DNA from: Chitinophaga pinensis
Lineage (GTDB): Bacteria; Bacteroidota; Bacteroidia; B-17B0; Aurantibacillaceae
Length of the DNA: 40,857 nt
NCBI GenBank assembly: GCA_945887955.1
Contig: CAMCZO010000016.1
Span: forward strand, 1-40,857
Reading direction: 5' to 3'
Made by a program: the position numbers and the translations under genes. The notes under the pieces were generated by a model. That model worked only from the letters and a program-made list of their open reading frames with translations, ran no database searches and had not been told where the DNA came from. Of this stretch, positions 16,079-25,369 are shown piece by piece (positions within the stretch are counted from its first letter, which is position 1; each line of letters begins with the position of its first letter).

Positions 16079-17456
16079 TTAATTGTTTTTTTATTAAGTG
16101 AATCATGTCGTTTAATTTAAGAGTATGCTGCTCTCCATTAATCATATTTTTTATTGCAAAAACTCCGCTTGTTAATTCGTTACTGCCAATAGTACAAACA
16201 AAAGGAATGTTTTTTTTATTTGCATAATCAAATTGTTTGCTTAATTTTTTTGTTACGTCGGGGTATACTTCGCAGGCCAAGTTATTTTTTCTTAACTCTT
16301 CGGCAAGGCTTAAACAAAAAAGTTGCGTTGCTTCATCAAAATGAGTAAATAAAACTTTAGACGTGGAGGAAGATGCTATTTCTGAAAATAAATTTAACTC
16401 TTCCATTGCGTCATAAATTCGATCAAAACCAAATGATATTCCCACGCCGCTAATGTTTGAAAGGCCAAATACGCTTGTTAGATCGTCATATCTTCCGCCT
16501 CCCAAAATACTTAATTTAAATGTATCTGAATTAGTTTTTACTTCGAAAATAGTTCCAGTATAATAATTAAGGCCGCGAGCTAAAGTTATGTCTAATTCAA
16601 ATTTTGTATTTACTGTTTTTTCATTGTCTAATAAAAATTGTATTTCTTCTATGCCCTTTTTTCCTACTAAACTATTACCAACTATATTTTTTAAAATGTT
16701 TATTTTTTCTGAATTAGAGCCAGTAAAATTTAAAAGTGGTTGTAGTTTTAAAATTGCCTCTTCCGAAATTCCTTTATCCTTCATTTCTTGATTTACGGCC
16801 TCTTTGCCAATTTTATCAAGTTTATCTAATGCAATGGTTATCTCAACAATTTTAGTGGGCTCGTTTATTACTTCTGCAAAAGCGGTTAAAATTTTTCGAT
16901 TATTAAATTTTATAACTACAGGTAAATTTAATTCGAAAAAAGTTTTGTCAATTAATGAAATTAAATCTAATTCGTTAACCAGAGAGTCGCTTCCAATAAC
17001 ATCTGCATCGCATTGTAAAAACTCTCGATAACGGCCTTTTTGTGGCCGGTCTGCGCGCCAAACTGCTTGTATTTGATAGCGCTTAAATGGAAAAACCAGT
17101 TCGTTTTTATTTGTTGCTACAAAGCGAGCAAAAGGAACAGTTAAATCGTACCGGAGAGCTCTCTCGGTAAGTTCTTCCGAATTTCTAGAAGATTCCAAAG
17201 ACAACTCAAACTCCCTTCGAAGAAGCTCTTTATTTTTATTTTCGTGAATGCGTGAGTTTAATATTTTAAAAACAAGTTGATCGCCTTCTTCTCCATATTT
17301 ATTGGTAAGGGTAGTTAAATTTTCCATGGCTGGCGTTTCAATTGGCTGAAAGCCGAACAATTCAAAATTCCGTTTGATGCAATTTAAAACATAAAGTCGC
17401 TTCTGCATTTCTGCCGGACCAAAATCTCTAGTGCCTCTTGGAATTGAAGGTTTCAT
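16062..17456 (-). CDS. hisS: Histidine--tRNA ligase
   Basis: 464 residues, class II synthetase. The N terminus IPRGTRDFGPAEM is the HisRS start. Motif 1 region RYDLTVPFARFVA, motif 2 FKRYQIQAVWRADRPQKGRYREF, the His-specific LARGLNYYTGTIFE and motif 3 GISFGFDRIYDAM all appear in order. The C-terminal alpha/beta anticodon-binding domain starts near 370 (KVLFTHFDEA). It charges tRNA-His. It is the first gene of the minus-strand group hisS-hutH-NTR protein, with a good -7 box 22 bases upstream. Confidence 0.97.
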   Translation of the reverse strand: MKPSIPRGTRDFGPAEMQKRLYVLNCIKRNFELFGFQPIETPAMENLTTLTNKYGEEGDQLVFKILNSRIHENKNKELLRREFELSLESSRNSEELTERALRYDLTVPFARFVATNKNELVFPFKRYQIQAVWRADRPQKGRYREFLQCDADVIGSDSLVNELDLISLIDKTFFELNLPVVIKFNNRKILTAFAEVINEPTKIVEITIALDKLDKIGKEAVNQEMKDKGISEEAILKLQPLLNFTGSNSEKINILKNIVGNSLVGKKGIEEIQFLLDNEKTVNTKFELDITLARGLNYYTGTIFEVKTNSDTFKLSILGGGRYDDLTSVFGLSNISGVGISFGFDRIYDAMEELNLFSEIASSSTSKVLFTHFDEATQLFCLSLAEELRKNNLACEVYPDVTKKLSKQFDYANKKNIPFVCTIGSNELTSGVFAIKNMINGEQHTLKLNDMIHLIKKQLNDTND

Positions 17457-17478
17457 TAAAACAATTTAAATTACACAA

Positions 17479-17486
17479 CAAACTTA
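17479..17486 (-). promoter_or_regulatory. Candidate -7 box of hisS
   Basis: Read on the minus strand the bases are TAAGTTTG, matching TAnnTTTG, 22 bases before the hisS ATG. Confidence 0.5.
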
Positions 17487-17670
17487 AAAAAAAAGATGCG
17501 AATTAATTCAAAAATTTTTTACTAATATCTCGCACTATTTTGTTGAAATTTAAAAAAATTACATATAATGTTAAGATAACACAAGAATTTGTGTTAAATT
17601 TTTTGTTTCCTTAAATTTGAGGCCTTAATTAAACAAACTGTCGATTTAGTAGTTTCTATTTAAATTCATA

Positions 17671-20043
17671 ATGCGCGCAACCCTAATTTTTCTTTTTTTA
17701 ATTTACTTTACTCATTCTTTTGCTCAGGAAGAAAACAGAATATCGGTAGAAAAGTATACGCTTACTGGATATATCAAAGACGAAAAAAATGGCGAAACTT
17801 TAACTGGTGCCATGGTTAGTAAATATGGTTCTAATATAGGTGTTTCTGCTAATGAATATGGGTTTTACTCTTTAACCCTTCCAAAAGGCGAGCATATTAT
17901 TTCGGTTTCAATAATTGGGTATAAAACTTTTACATTTTCTGTTATTCTTGATCAAAATATCAATAAAATTTTTGAGTTAAAAGAAGAGGGGAAAAATTTA
18001 GATGAAATAATAATAACTGGCGAAGCAGAAGATAAAAATGTATCGAGCATAGAAATGAGTACCGCAAAATTAGACATAAAACAAATAAATAAAATACCGG
18101 CATTTTTAGGTGAAATAGATGTTATAAGGGCGATACAATTATTGCCTGGGGTAACTACAGTTGGGGAGGGCGCTAGTGGATTTAATGTTCGTGGCGGAAA
18201 CGTTGATCAAAATTTAATTTTATTAGATGAGGCGCCAGTTTATAATTCGTCTCATTTATTTGGGTTTTTCTCTGTGTTTAACCCAGATGCCGTTAAAGAT
18301 GTTAAATTAATAAAAGGCGGTATACCAGCTCAATACGGCGGGCGGGCCTCTTCAATTTTAGATGTAAGAATGAAAGAGGGGAATAATAAAAAACTAGCGG
18401 TAACAGGCGGCATAGGAACAGTTTTTAGTCGGATTAGTATTGAAGCACCTATTATTAAAGAAAAAGCAAGCTTTATTATTGCCATGAGAAGAAGTTATTT
18501 AGACGCCTTAGTGAAACCGTTTTTGAAAGATTCTAACCCCCTAAAAAATACTCAATTTTATTTTTACGACCTTACAGCAAAATTTAATTATAGGATAAAC
18601 GAAAAAAACACAATTTTTGCTAGCGGGTATTTAGGTAGAGATGTTTTTGCCGCTTCTGTTTTTAATTTTAATTATGGCAACACTACCGCTACAGCCCGAT
18701 GGAACCATATTTTTAATAAAAAATTATTTATGAATGCAACAGCCTTCTATAGTAATTATGATTACCTTATCCAATTTGGCTCAACTAATGGACCAAATTT
18801 TAAATGGCGAAGTAATATTATTAACTACAGTTTAAAAACTGATTTTATTTATTATTTAAATACAAGAAATATTATTCGTTTTGGGGCTCAGTCTTTGCTT
18901 TATAACTTTAAGCCTTACGACGCCATTAGCACATTTGAAAATGCAAATGTAAATTTTGTTGCAGAGAGGCGCTATGGGACAGAAAGTTCTATATTTGTTG
19001 GTATCGAACAAAAGATTTTTGAAAAACTCACCTTCGAATACGGCTTGCGCTTAAGTATTTATAATTATATAGGAAAAGGAACCGCATACTATTTTAGAGA
19101 CACAATTGCAAACACAACCTTACCTCTTCAAAATTCGAAAAATTACGAATTTGGCCAAACAATCCAATCTTATCTCAATCCCGAACCCCGTTTTTCGGCA
19201 AATTATTTACTAAACAAAAGCAGCTCTATAAAAATAAGCTATAACCGAATGGCGCAATACATTCAGTTAATAAGTAATACAGCGGCAAGCACGCCCTTAG
19301 ATGTTTATACAATTGCTTCAAATAATTTAAAGCCACTAACTGCCGATCAGGGGAGTTTAGGCTACTTTAAAAACTTTAAAAACAACATGTTTGAAAGTTC
19401 GGTAGAGTGTTACTATAAATATTTAAAAAATCAATTAGATTATATAGACAATGCAGATTTATTTATAAATCCAACTGTAGAAAATCAATTGGTTCAAGGC
19501 CTTGGAAGGGCTTACGGCACTGAATTTTATTTAAAAAAATCAAAAGGTAAAATTCAGGGTTGGATAAGCTATACCCTAAGCAAAACTGAGCGTTTAGTTA
19601 GAGGTATAAGTAATGACAATTGGTTTTATAGTCGTTATGATCGCACTCATTGTTTAAATACGAGTTTAAATTACGACATTGCTAAACGCTGGAATGTTTC
19701 TGCTAATTTTGTTTTTCTTACTGGTGTTCCTGGTACATTTCCAAATTCAAAACTTCAAATTCAAAATATAAATATTCCTTATAATACTGATGGAATTAGA
19801 AATAATTACCGCATAACGCCTTATCATCGTTTAGATATAGGCGCAACATATTCCTTTAAAAAGAACGACACAAGAAAATATCAACAAACATTAGTGTTTA
19901 GTGTTTATAACGTTTATAATAGAAGAAATGCTTTTAGTATTTATTTTAGAACTAAAGATGGAGAGCCATTACAAACAGAAGCGGTTCGTTTTTCGGTGGT
20001 TGGCTCGTTTATTCCAGCGGTAACTTATAATTTTAATTTTTAA
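17671..20043 (+). CDS. TonB-dependent outer-membrane receptor with carboxypeptidase-like regulatory domain
   Basis: 790 residues. Signal peptide about 1-18 (cleavage near HSFA-QEE). Residues 30-110 form the CarboxypepD_reg-like beta-sandwich (LTGYIKDEKNGETLTGAMVS). The plug follows with LLPGVTTVGEGASGFNVRGG, QNLILLDEAPVYNSSH and GGIPAQYGGRASSILDVRMK. The remainder is a 22-strand barrel ending in a terminal aromatic strand (TYNFNF). It imports or surface-handles a large ligand with energy from TonB. The DUF4249 lipoprotein gene starts 5 bases downstream, the common pairing for this receptor type in Bacteroidota. The ligand is unknown. Confidence 0.92.
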   Translation: MRATLIFLFLIYFTHSFAQEENRISVEKYTLTGYIKDEKNGETLTGAMVSKYGSNIGVSANEYGFYSLTLPKGEHIISVSIIGYKTFTFSVILDQNINKIFELKEEGKNLDEIIITGEAEDKNVSSIEMSTAKLDIKQINKIPAFLGEIDVIRAIQLLPGVTTVGEGASGFNVRGGNVDQNLILLDEAPVYNSSHLFGFFSVFNPDAVKDVKLIKGGIPAQYGGRASSILDVRMKEGNNKKLAVTGGIGTVFSRISIEAPIIKEKASFIIAMRRSYLDALVKPFLKDSNPLKNTQFYFYDLTAKFNYRINEKNTIFASGYLGRDVFAASVFNFNYGNTTATARWNHIFNKKLFMNATAFYSNYDYLIQFGSTNGPNFKWRSNIINYSLKTDFIYYLNTRNIIRFGAQSLLYNFKPYDAISTFENANVNFVAERRYGTESSIFVGIEQKIFEKLTFEYGLRLSIYNYIGKGTAYYFRDTIANTTLPLQNSKNYEFGQTIQSYLNPEPRFSANYLLNKSSSIKISYNRMAQYIQLISNTAASTPLDVYTIASNNLKPLTADQGSLGYFKNFKNNMFESSVECYYKYLKNQLDYIDNADLFINPTVENQLVQGLGRAYGTEFYLKKSKGKIQGWISYTLSKTERLVRGISNDNWFYSRYDRTHCLNTSLNYDIAKRWNVSANFVFLTGVPGTFPNSKLQIQNINIPYNTDGIRNNYRITPYHRLDIGATYSFKKNDTRKYQQTLVFSVYNVYNRRNAFSIYFRTKDGEPLQTEAVRFSVVGSFIPAVTYNFNF

Positions 20044-20048
20044 TTTGT

Positions 20049-20936
20049 ATGAAACCAATAAATAACTTTCTCTTTTTTTCCCTCTCTCTATTTTTATTCT
20101 CGTCTTGCGAAGATGTTGTGCAAATAAAATTAGACGAAGGCTCTGAATTAATTGTAATTGATGCGTTTATTAATGATTTACGTATAGATCAAAAAATAAG
20201 AATTACAAAAAATAATAGTTATTTTAGTACAACAGACCCCGCCCCCTTAACTAATGCTGTTGTTAGTTTAAAAGATTTAACCCTTAACAAAGCCTATTCT
20301 TTTAATTATGAAAATAATGGCAACTACGTTTATAAACTTATTAATTCAGATACTATTGCAAAGACAAATCATCAATACGAACTCAGTGTTAGCTTAAACG
20401 GAATAACATACACTTCAATGGCCACGCAAAAACGTAGTGCCAAAATCGATAGCGTTTCTGCAATTCTAAGAGACACCAGAGGCGGGGGCTTTGGTTCCAC
20501 TAAAGATCCTTCTTATTTGTGTTTATTATTTGCAAAAGATAAAACCGATAGCAATGCCGATTATTATTGGATAAAAACATATAAAAACGACACGTTGTTC
20601 TCGGGCTCTCGCGATATCAACGTTTGTATTGATGGAACAGGTGGCGAAGTGTATGATGTTAATGTGGATTCTACCGCCTTTACTCCGCCTTCTGCTTTCT
20701 TAGGCTTTAACCGTTATAATAAAAACGACGTTTGCAAAGTTGAAATTCATTCTATCTCAAAAGAATCTTACTTCTTTTTTATTCAAGCTTTGGCCCAAAT
20801 AAACAATGGCGGCCTGTTTGCTCAAACTCCCGAAAATATAAAAACGAACATTGTTACGCCAATAGGAGCTAAAACAAAAGCTGTAGGTCAATTTAATATG
20901 GCAACTGTGGTTTCTGCAAAAAAAATTATTAAATAA
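20049..20936 (+). CDS. DUF4249 family lipoprotein
   Basis: 295 residues. Lipoprotein signal ending in LFSSC, with Cys20 as the lipid-attachment residue. The mature start EDVVQIKLDEGSELIVIDAFINDL and the strand KIRITKNNSYF match DUF4249, whose genes follow TonB receptors in Bacteroidota. A domain break near residue 115 separates an Ig-like first half from a second half with SAILRDTRGGGFG. It is likely the surface-side partner of the receptor, comparable in position to SusD though not homologous. It is probably co-transcribed with the receptor. Confidence 0.85.
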   Translation: MKPINNFLFFSLSLFLFSSCEDVVQIKLDEGSELIVIDAFINDLRIDQKIRITKNNSYFSTTDPAPLTNAVVSLKDLTLNKAYSFNYENNGNYVYKLINSDTIAKTNHQYELSVSLNGITYTSMATQKRSAKIDSVSAILRDTRGGGFGSTKDPSYLCLLFAKDKTDSNADYYWIKTYKNDTLFSGSRDINVCIDGTGGEVYDVNVDSTAFTPPSAFLGFNRYNKNDVCKVEIHSISKESYFFFIQALAQINNGGLFAQTPENIKTNIVTPIGAKTKAVGQFNMATVVSAKKIIK

Positions 20937-20967
20937 TACTATTTATTTTTATATTTACTAAATCGCT

Positions 20968-21417
20968 TTGAAAAAAATTATTTATATATTCTACTTTTTT
21001 TTAATCATTGGCATAAGTTTTTTTATAAGTTGTGCTAAAGAAGAAGTAGAGCCCGATCCTATTGTTTCACAAAGTAAAGGTAATTTTAATTACTCTATAA
21101 ATGGGGCGGCTCTTCAAAAAGCAGACTCTGCTGTTTATTATGCTTTAAACACAACGGTATATGCATACAAAAATGGGACATCTACTACTTTTGAAATCAA
21201 CTTATCTGAACTGATCGCTGGTACTTATAATATTTCTTCTGCTACCGGAAATGAATTTAAATATACTACTAATGCAGTAGAATATAATTTTACCGGTGGT
21301 AATTTTATTATTAGTTCAAATACCAATAATAAATTAGCCGGCTCTTTTAATTGCTCTTTGTCTAGCGGCACATTTACTAGTGCTACAGGTAACTTTTCCG
21401 ACCTCCCTAGACGTTAA
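20968..21417 (+). CDS. Small lipoprotein, beta-rich, function unknown
   Basis: 149 residues from a TTG start at 20968. The signal sequence is long and hydrophobic and ends in FFISC, with Cys22 as lipobox Cys; the mature protein begins AKEEVEPDP, a flexible acidic linker. The rest (about 35-149) is Thr/Ser/Asn-rich and strand-forming (GNFNYSINGAAL, TTFEINLSEL, FNCSLSSGTF), resembling small secreted DUF6252-like lipoproteins. TATATTTA at 20950-20957 could be its -7 box. It follows the receptor pair by 31 bases and may belong to it. Confidence 0.65.
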   Translation: MKKIIYIFYFFLIIGISFFISCAKEEVEPDPIVSQSKGNFNYSINGAALQKADSAVYYALNTTVYAYKNGTSTTFEINLSELIAGTYNISSATGNEFKYTTNAVEYNFTGGNFIISSNTNNKLAGSFNCSLSSGTFTSATGNFSDLPRR

Positions 21418-21490
21418 TCTTTTTTTATTATTTAACATTAGTTTTAGCTTTTTTTTATCAACTTTATGGCTCAACTTTTGTTTATTTAAC

Positions 21491-22585
21491 GTGTCTAATT
21501 TTAGATTCAAAAATTTTATAGCATCCCCAACATCTAAATTTGATGAACTGTTTAAACTATTTAAACAACTCATCACTCACACTAGTGGCGACGTTAGCGA
21601 AGCCTTAGACTGGTTTAAAGAATTAGATAAAGAATATAATTTAACTAGTGCTGATTATACGCTTGAAGATTTTATTGCTGATTTAAAAAAACAAGGCTAC
21701 TTGCGCGAAAAGAAAGATGGCAACGGCGGTTTAGTAATCACCGCTAAAACCGAACAGGCTATTAGAAATAACGCTTTAGAACACGTTTTTGGAAAACTAA
21801 AAAAAGGTGCCGCTGGCAATCATAACTCTGGGGTATCAGGGATAAATGGAGAGGAGCAAAACAACGACTTGCGAGCATTTGAATTTGGCGATTCGCCTCA
21901 AAATATTGCTATGGTAGATTCTATTAAAGAAGCTCAAAGAAATCACGGCTTCGAGAATTTTAAACTTACCGAAAATGATTTATTAGTTACCGAACAAGAA
22001 TTTAAAACTCAAACCGCTACGGTATTAATGATTGACATAAGCCACAGCATGATTTTATATGGCGAAGATCGAATTACTCCCGCAAAAATGGTTGCTATGG
22101 CAATGGCCGAAATGATTAAAAGAAATTATCCTAAGGACAGCCTCGAAATTATTGTCTTTGGCGACGATGCTTGGCCAATACAATTAAAGGATTTGCCCTA
22201 TTTACAAGTTGGTCCATTTCACACAAATACTGTAGCTGGCTTAGAATTAGCAATGTCTATTCTTAGAAAAAAAAGAGCGGCTAACAAACATATTTTTATG
22301 ATAACAGACGGTAAGCCTTCTTGCATAAAAGAAAATGGAAGCTATTATAAAAATAGCAATGGCTTAGATCGCCGCATAGTTAACAAATGCCTTACTTTAG
22401 CCGCAAGCTGTAAACGAAACAAAATAGATATTACCACCTTTATGGTAGCCCGCGATAATTATTTACAAAACTTTATTGATGAATTTACCGAAGCAAATCA
22501 AGGAAAGGCTTATTTTACTGGCTTAAAAGGCTTGGGCGAAATAGTTTTTAGAGATTACACCAACAAAAAACGAAAAAAAATATAA
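21491..22585 (+). CDS. VWA-domain protein (partner of a MoxR-like ATPase)
   Basis: 364 residues from GTG at 21491. The frame is open further upstream to 21380, but that would overlap the preceding lipoprotein and add a 37-residue hydrophobic stretch, while SNFRFKNFIASPTSKFDELF looks like the true N terminus. The N-terminal half is helical (TSGDVSEALDWFKELDKEY). The C-terminal half is a von Willebrand A domain with MIDAS residues D182-x-S184-x-S186 (MIDISHSM), Thr in HTNTVAG and D273 (MITDGKPS). VWA proteins of this kind work with AAA+ ATPases to insert metals or remodel complexes. The ATPase gene is next, 31 bases away. Confidence 0.82.
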   Translation: MSNFRFKNFIASPTSKFDELFKLFKQLITHTSGDVSEALDWFKELDKEYNLTSADYTLEDFIADLKKQGYLREKKDGNGGLVITAKTEQAIRNNALEHVFGKLKKGAAGNHNSGVSGINGEEQNNDLRAFEFGDSPQNIAMVDSIKEAQRNHGFENFKLTENDLLVTEQEFKTQTATVLMIDISHSMILYGEDRITPAKMVAMAMAEMIKRNYPKDSLEIIVFGDDAWPIQLKDLPYLQVGPFHTNTVAGLELAMSILRKKRAANKHIFMITDGKPSCIKENGSYYKNSNGLDRRIVNKCLTLAASCKRNKIDITTFMVARDNYLQNFIDEFTEANQGKAYFTGLKGLGEIVFRDYTNKKRKKI

Positions 22586-22616
22586 TCATATCACGTAATT
22601 TTATACTGTAGCTAAA

Positions 22617-24092
22617 ATGAACAAGAATCAAAACATTAATACATTAGGTCAATTAAAAAAAACTAATTATCAATTTGTAAGTATTAAAGATGAGTTAAGA
22701 AATAATTTAATTTTAAAACTTAAAAATAAAGAATCAATTTTTAAAGAAATTTATGGTTATGAAGAAACCGTTATACCCGAATTAGAAAGAGCAATTTTAA
22801 GCAGACATAACATTTTATTTTTAGGTTTAAGGGGGCAGGCAAAGACTAAAATGGCTCGGCAACTTATTAATTTATTAGATGAATATATTCCGGTAATATC
22901 AGGCAGCCCATTAAACGATGATCCTTACAAGCCCATATCTAATTTCGCCATTCGTTTAATCGCCGACCTTGGAGATAACACTCCTATCCATTGGATACAC
23001 AGAAACGAGCGATATTCAGAAAAACTAGCAACTCCCGACGTAAGTGTAGCTGATTTAATTGGAGATCTTGATCCGATTAAGGCAGCAAATTTAAAATTAT
23101 CTTTTTCAGATGAAAATGTAATTCATTATGGTTTAATTCCTCGCAGCAACAGATTTATTTTTGTAATTAACGAGTTGCCCGATTTACAAGCGCGTTTGCA
23201 AGTAGCTCTTTTTAATATTTTGCAAGAAGGCGATGTGCAAATAAGAGGCTTTAATCTTCGAATCCCTTTAGATGTTCAGTTTTTATTTACTGCCAACCCC
23301 GAAGATTATACTAATAGAGGAAACATAGTTACTCCTCTCAAAGATCGTATTGGCTCTCAAATTTTAACTCACTATCCAAATTCATTAGAACACGCTAAAA
23401 AAATAACACAAAGTCAAGCTAGGCTTGATCAATTGCAACAAAGTATTGAAGTGCCAGAGGTTTTAAAAAATTTAGTTGAACAAATTGCAATAGAGGCTCG
23501 TGTAAGCGAATTTGTAGATGCTAAAAGTGGCGTTAGTGCAAGGTTAACAATAAGTGCATACGAAAGCTTAGTTAGTGCTGCTGAATTAAGATTTTTAAAA
23601 CAAAATCAGCCATATTCTTTTGCTCGCATTGGCGACTTATATGCGGCAGTGCCTGCTATTAATGGAAAAATTGAGTTGGTTTACGAAGGCGAACAAGAGG
23701 GGCCAGCAATTATAGCACAAAATTTAATTAGTATTTCAATAAGAAATTCCTTTTTACAATTATTTCCAGATCCAGAAAAATTAAAACGTAAAAAAGAATC
23801 CTCAGATTATTCAAAAATCATAAATTGGTTTTCTAATAACAATATTTTAGATTTACTCGATCATGAAAAAGATTCTGTTTATTCAAATGCATTGAGCTTT
23901 GTTGAAGGCCTTGAAGAACTGGTTACTAAATACCATCCTAAAGCGAAAGGAAATGATAAATTGTTGCTAATGGAATTTGCGCTTCATGGCTTAGCCGAAC
24001 ATTCTTTGTTAAGCAAAACAAAATTAATTAGCGGCGTAAGTTTTAAAGATTTATTTGGCTCTCTGCTCAATCAAAATTTTGATAATAATTAA
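22617..24092 (+). CDS. MoxR/magnesium-chelatase-like AAA+ ATPase
   Basis: 491 residues. The AAA+ core covers about 40-270: phosphate loop GLRGQAKTK (70-78; Ala where Gly usually precedes Lys), Walker B region RFIFVINELPDL with N185-E186 instead of D-E, and sensor 1 FTANPED (N227). TPLKDRIGSQI is a likely Arg-finger segment. The C-terminal 200 residues are helical and specific to this subfamily. With the VWA protein upstream it would form a MoxR-VWA type chaperone pair acting on an unknown client. It converges on cysQ with a 4-base overlap. Confidence 0.85.
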   Translation: MNKNQNINTLGQLKKTNYQFVSIKDELRNNLILKLKNKESIFKEIYGYEETVIPELERAILSRHNILFLGLRGQAKTKMARQLINLLDEYIPVISGSPLNDDPYKPISNFAIRLIADLGDNTPIHWIHRNERYSEKLATPDVSVADLIGDLDPIKAANLKLSFSDENVIHYGLIPRSNRFIFVINELPDLQARLQVALFNILQEGDVQIRGFNLRIPLDVQFLFTANPEDYTNRGNIVTPLKDRIGSQILTHYPNSLEHAKKITQSQARLDQLQQSIEVPEVLKNLVEQIAIEARVSEFVDAKSGVSARLTISAYESLVSAAELRFLKQNQPYSFARIGDLYAAVPAINGKIELVYEGEQEGPAIIAQNLISISIRNSFLQLFPDPEKLKRKKESSDYSKIINWFSNNNILDLLDHEKDSVYSNALSFVEGLEELVTKYHPKAKGNDKLLLMEFALHGLAEHSLLSKTKLISGVSFKDLFGSLLNQNFDNN

Positions 24093-24901
24093 TTTTGCGA
24101 ATGATGTTTTGCAATAAAATAATTATTTTCTAATTTCTCTTTATTATAATTTAAAGCTAAGCCGGTTTCCAAATCAATTAAAGAGCTTCCTGATTGCTCT
24201 AAAATACATTGGCCCGCAGCGGTATCCCACTCCATAGTGGCTCCAAAACGAGGGTATTCGTGAGCCAGCCCTTCGGCTACTAAACACTGCTTAATGCTGC
24301 TCCCAATATTTTTTAAACTAATTGGACCATATAAATTTTTTAATTTTTCTAAATGCATGTTAATTTCTCTGCTTAAATGTGAATGGCTTGCAATTACAGT
24401 ATAATCTAGCGGAGGCGTTTGTATCGGAAGCTTTTGAGCTTGATCTAATACTTGTTTATTAATTTTATTTGGTAAAGCACCTTCAAAAAGTAATTTAAAA
24501 CTCCCTTCATTTTTACTGCCAAAATAAATTGTTTTTTTTACCGGCGCGTATATTACACCTATAACAGGGCTACCATTTAAAATTAGTGCTATGTTTACCG
24601 AAAACTCTCCATTTCGCTTTACAAATTCTTTTGTTCCATCTAAGGGATCTACTAACCACATGTGGGTCCATAATTTTCTTTCCGAATAATTACTTATTAT
24701 TTCTTCTTCGCTAACTATAGGAAAGTTTGAAGGAGCTAGCATTTTTAAAATTGTTTCGCTCGAGCGTTTGTCTGCTAGAGTAACAGGCGTGTTGTCTGAT
24801 TTTATTTCAACATAAAAGTCCGTGTTATAAACTTTTAAAATATCCTCACCGCCAGCAAGAGCGGCATTTATAGCTAATTCTAATAATTCATTATAATTCA
24901 T
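24089..24901 (-). CDS. cysQ: 3'(2'),5'-bisphosphate nucleotidase
   Basis: 270 residues, typical CysQ length. Metal-binding residues: E66-E67 (IVSEEEI), D85-x-x-D88-G-T (DPLDGTKEF) and the later EWDTAAGQCIL motif. It hydrolyses 3'-phosphoadenosine 5'-phosphate to AMP, removing an inhibitor formed during sulfate assimilation and other PAPS or acyl-carrier reactions. The start codon directly abuts the rhodanese stop (zero spacing), so the two are very likely co-transcribed, a sulfur-flavoured pair. An inositol-monophosphatase activity is the main alternative in this superfamily. Confidence 0.92.
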   Translation of the reverse strand: MNYNELLELAINAALAGGEDILKVYNTDFYVEIKSDNTPVTLADKRSSETILKMLAPSNFPIVSEEEIISNYSERKLWTHMWLVDPLDGTKEFVKRNGEFSVNIALILNGSPVIGVIYAPVKKTIYFGSKNEGSFKLLFEGALPNKINKQVLDQAQKLPIQTPPLDYTVIASHSHLSREINMHLEKLKNLYGPISLKNIGSSIKQCLVAEGLAHEYPRFGATMEWDTAAGQCILEQSGSSLIDLETGLALNYNKEKLENNYFIAKHHSQN

Positions 24902-25288
24902 TTATTCCCTAATTTCTATTTCAAAACCCTTGCGCTTCCAATCATCAAAGCCTTTTTCGAGGTTAGCTATCGATTTAAAGCCATTATTTAACATTAACTC
25001 AGCGCACTCACCACTTCTTCCGCCTCCTGCACAATAAATTAAATACGATTTATTCTTATCTAATTTTAAAATAATCGCCTCAGCGTTTTTGTCTAAAAAA
25101 TCTATTTGTTTTGCTCCCTTTATTTTTCCTTTTGCCTCAATTTCTTTAGTTGTTCTCAAATCAATCAATATCGATTTTTTTCCATCTACTTGTTTTTTAA
25201 ATGCGGTGGCGTCTAAATTCTTAATCGTTGCTTGAGAATATAATTGAGAGCTAAAAAATAATATAGTTAAAAATAATACTTGTTTCAT
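24902..25288 (-). CDS. Periplasmic single-domain rhodanese
   Basis: 128 residues. Signal peptide 1-18 (LFFSSQLYSQA). One rhodanese domain: SILIDLRTTKEIEAKGKIKGA is the first half, and YLIYCAGGGRSGECAELM gives the active-site loop with catalytic Cys86. The end LEKGFDDWKRKGFE is the usual rhodanese C-terminal GGxxxW region. It may transfer sulfane sulfur or simply bind it in the periplasm. It lies immediately upstream of cysQ. Confidence 0.88.
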   Translation of the reverse strand: MKQVLFLTILFFSSQLYSQATIKNLDATAFKKQVDGKKSILIDLRTTKEIEAKGKIKGAKQIDFLDKNAEAIILKLDKNKSYLIYCAGGGRSGECAELMLNNGFKSIANLEKGFDDWKRKGFEIEIRE

Positions 25289-25369
25289 AAAAAAAATATT
25301 TCTTTCTATTGATGAGGGCTAAAACACTTTGGTTTTGGTTATTATTATTGAAAATAAATTAAGATAAAT

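Noticed and set aside
21380..21490. Longer start for the VWA protein
   Set aside because: It would overlap the preceding lipoprotein gene out of frame and add a hydrophobic stretch absent from cytosolic VWA partners.
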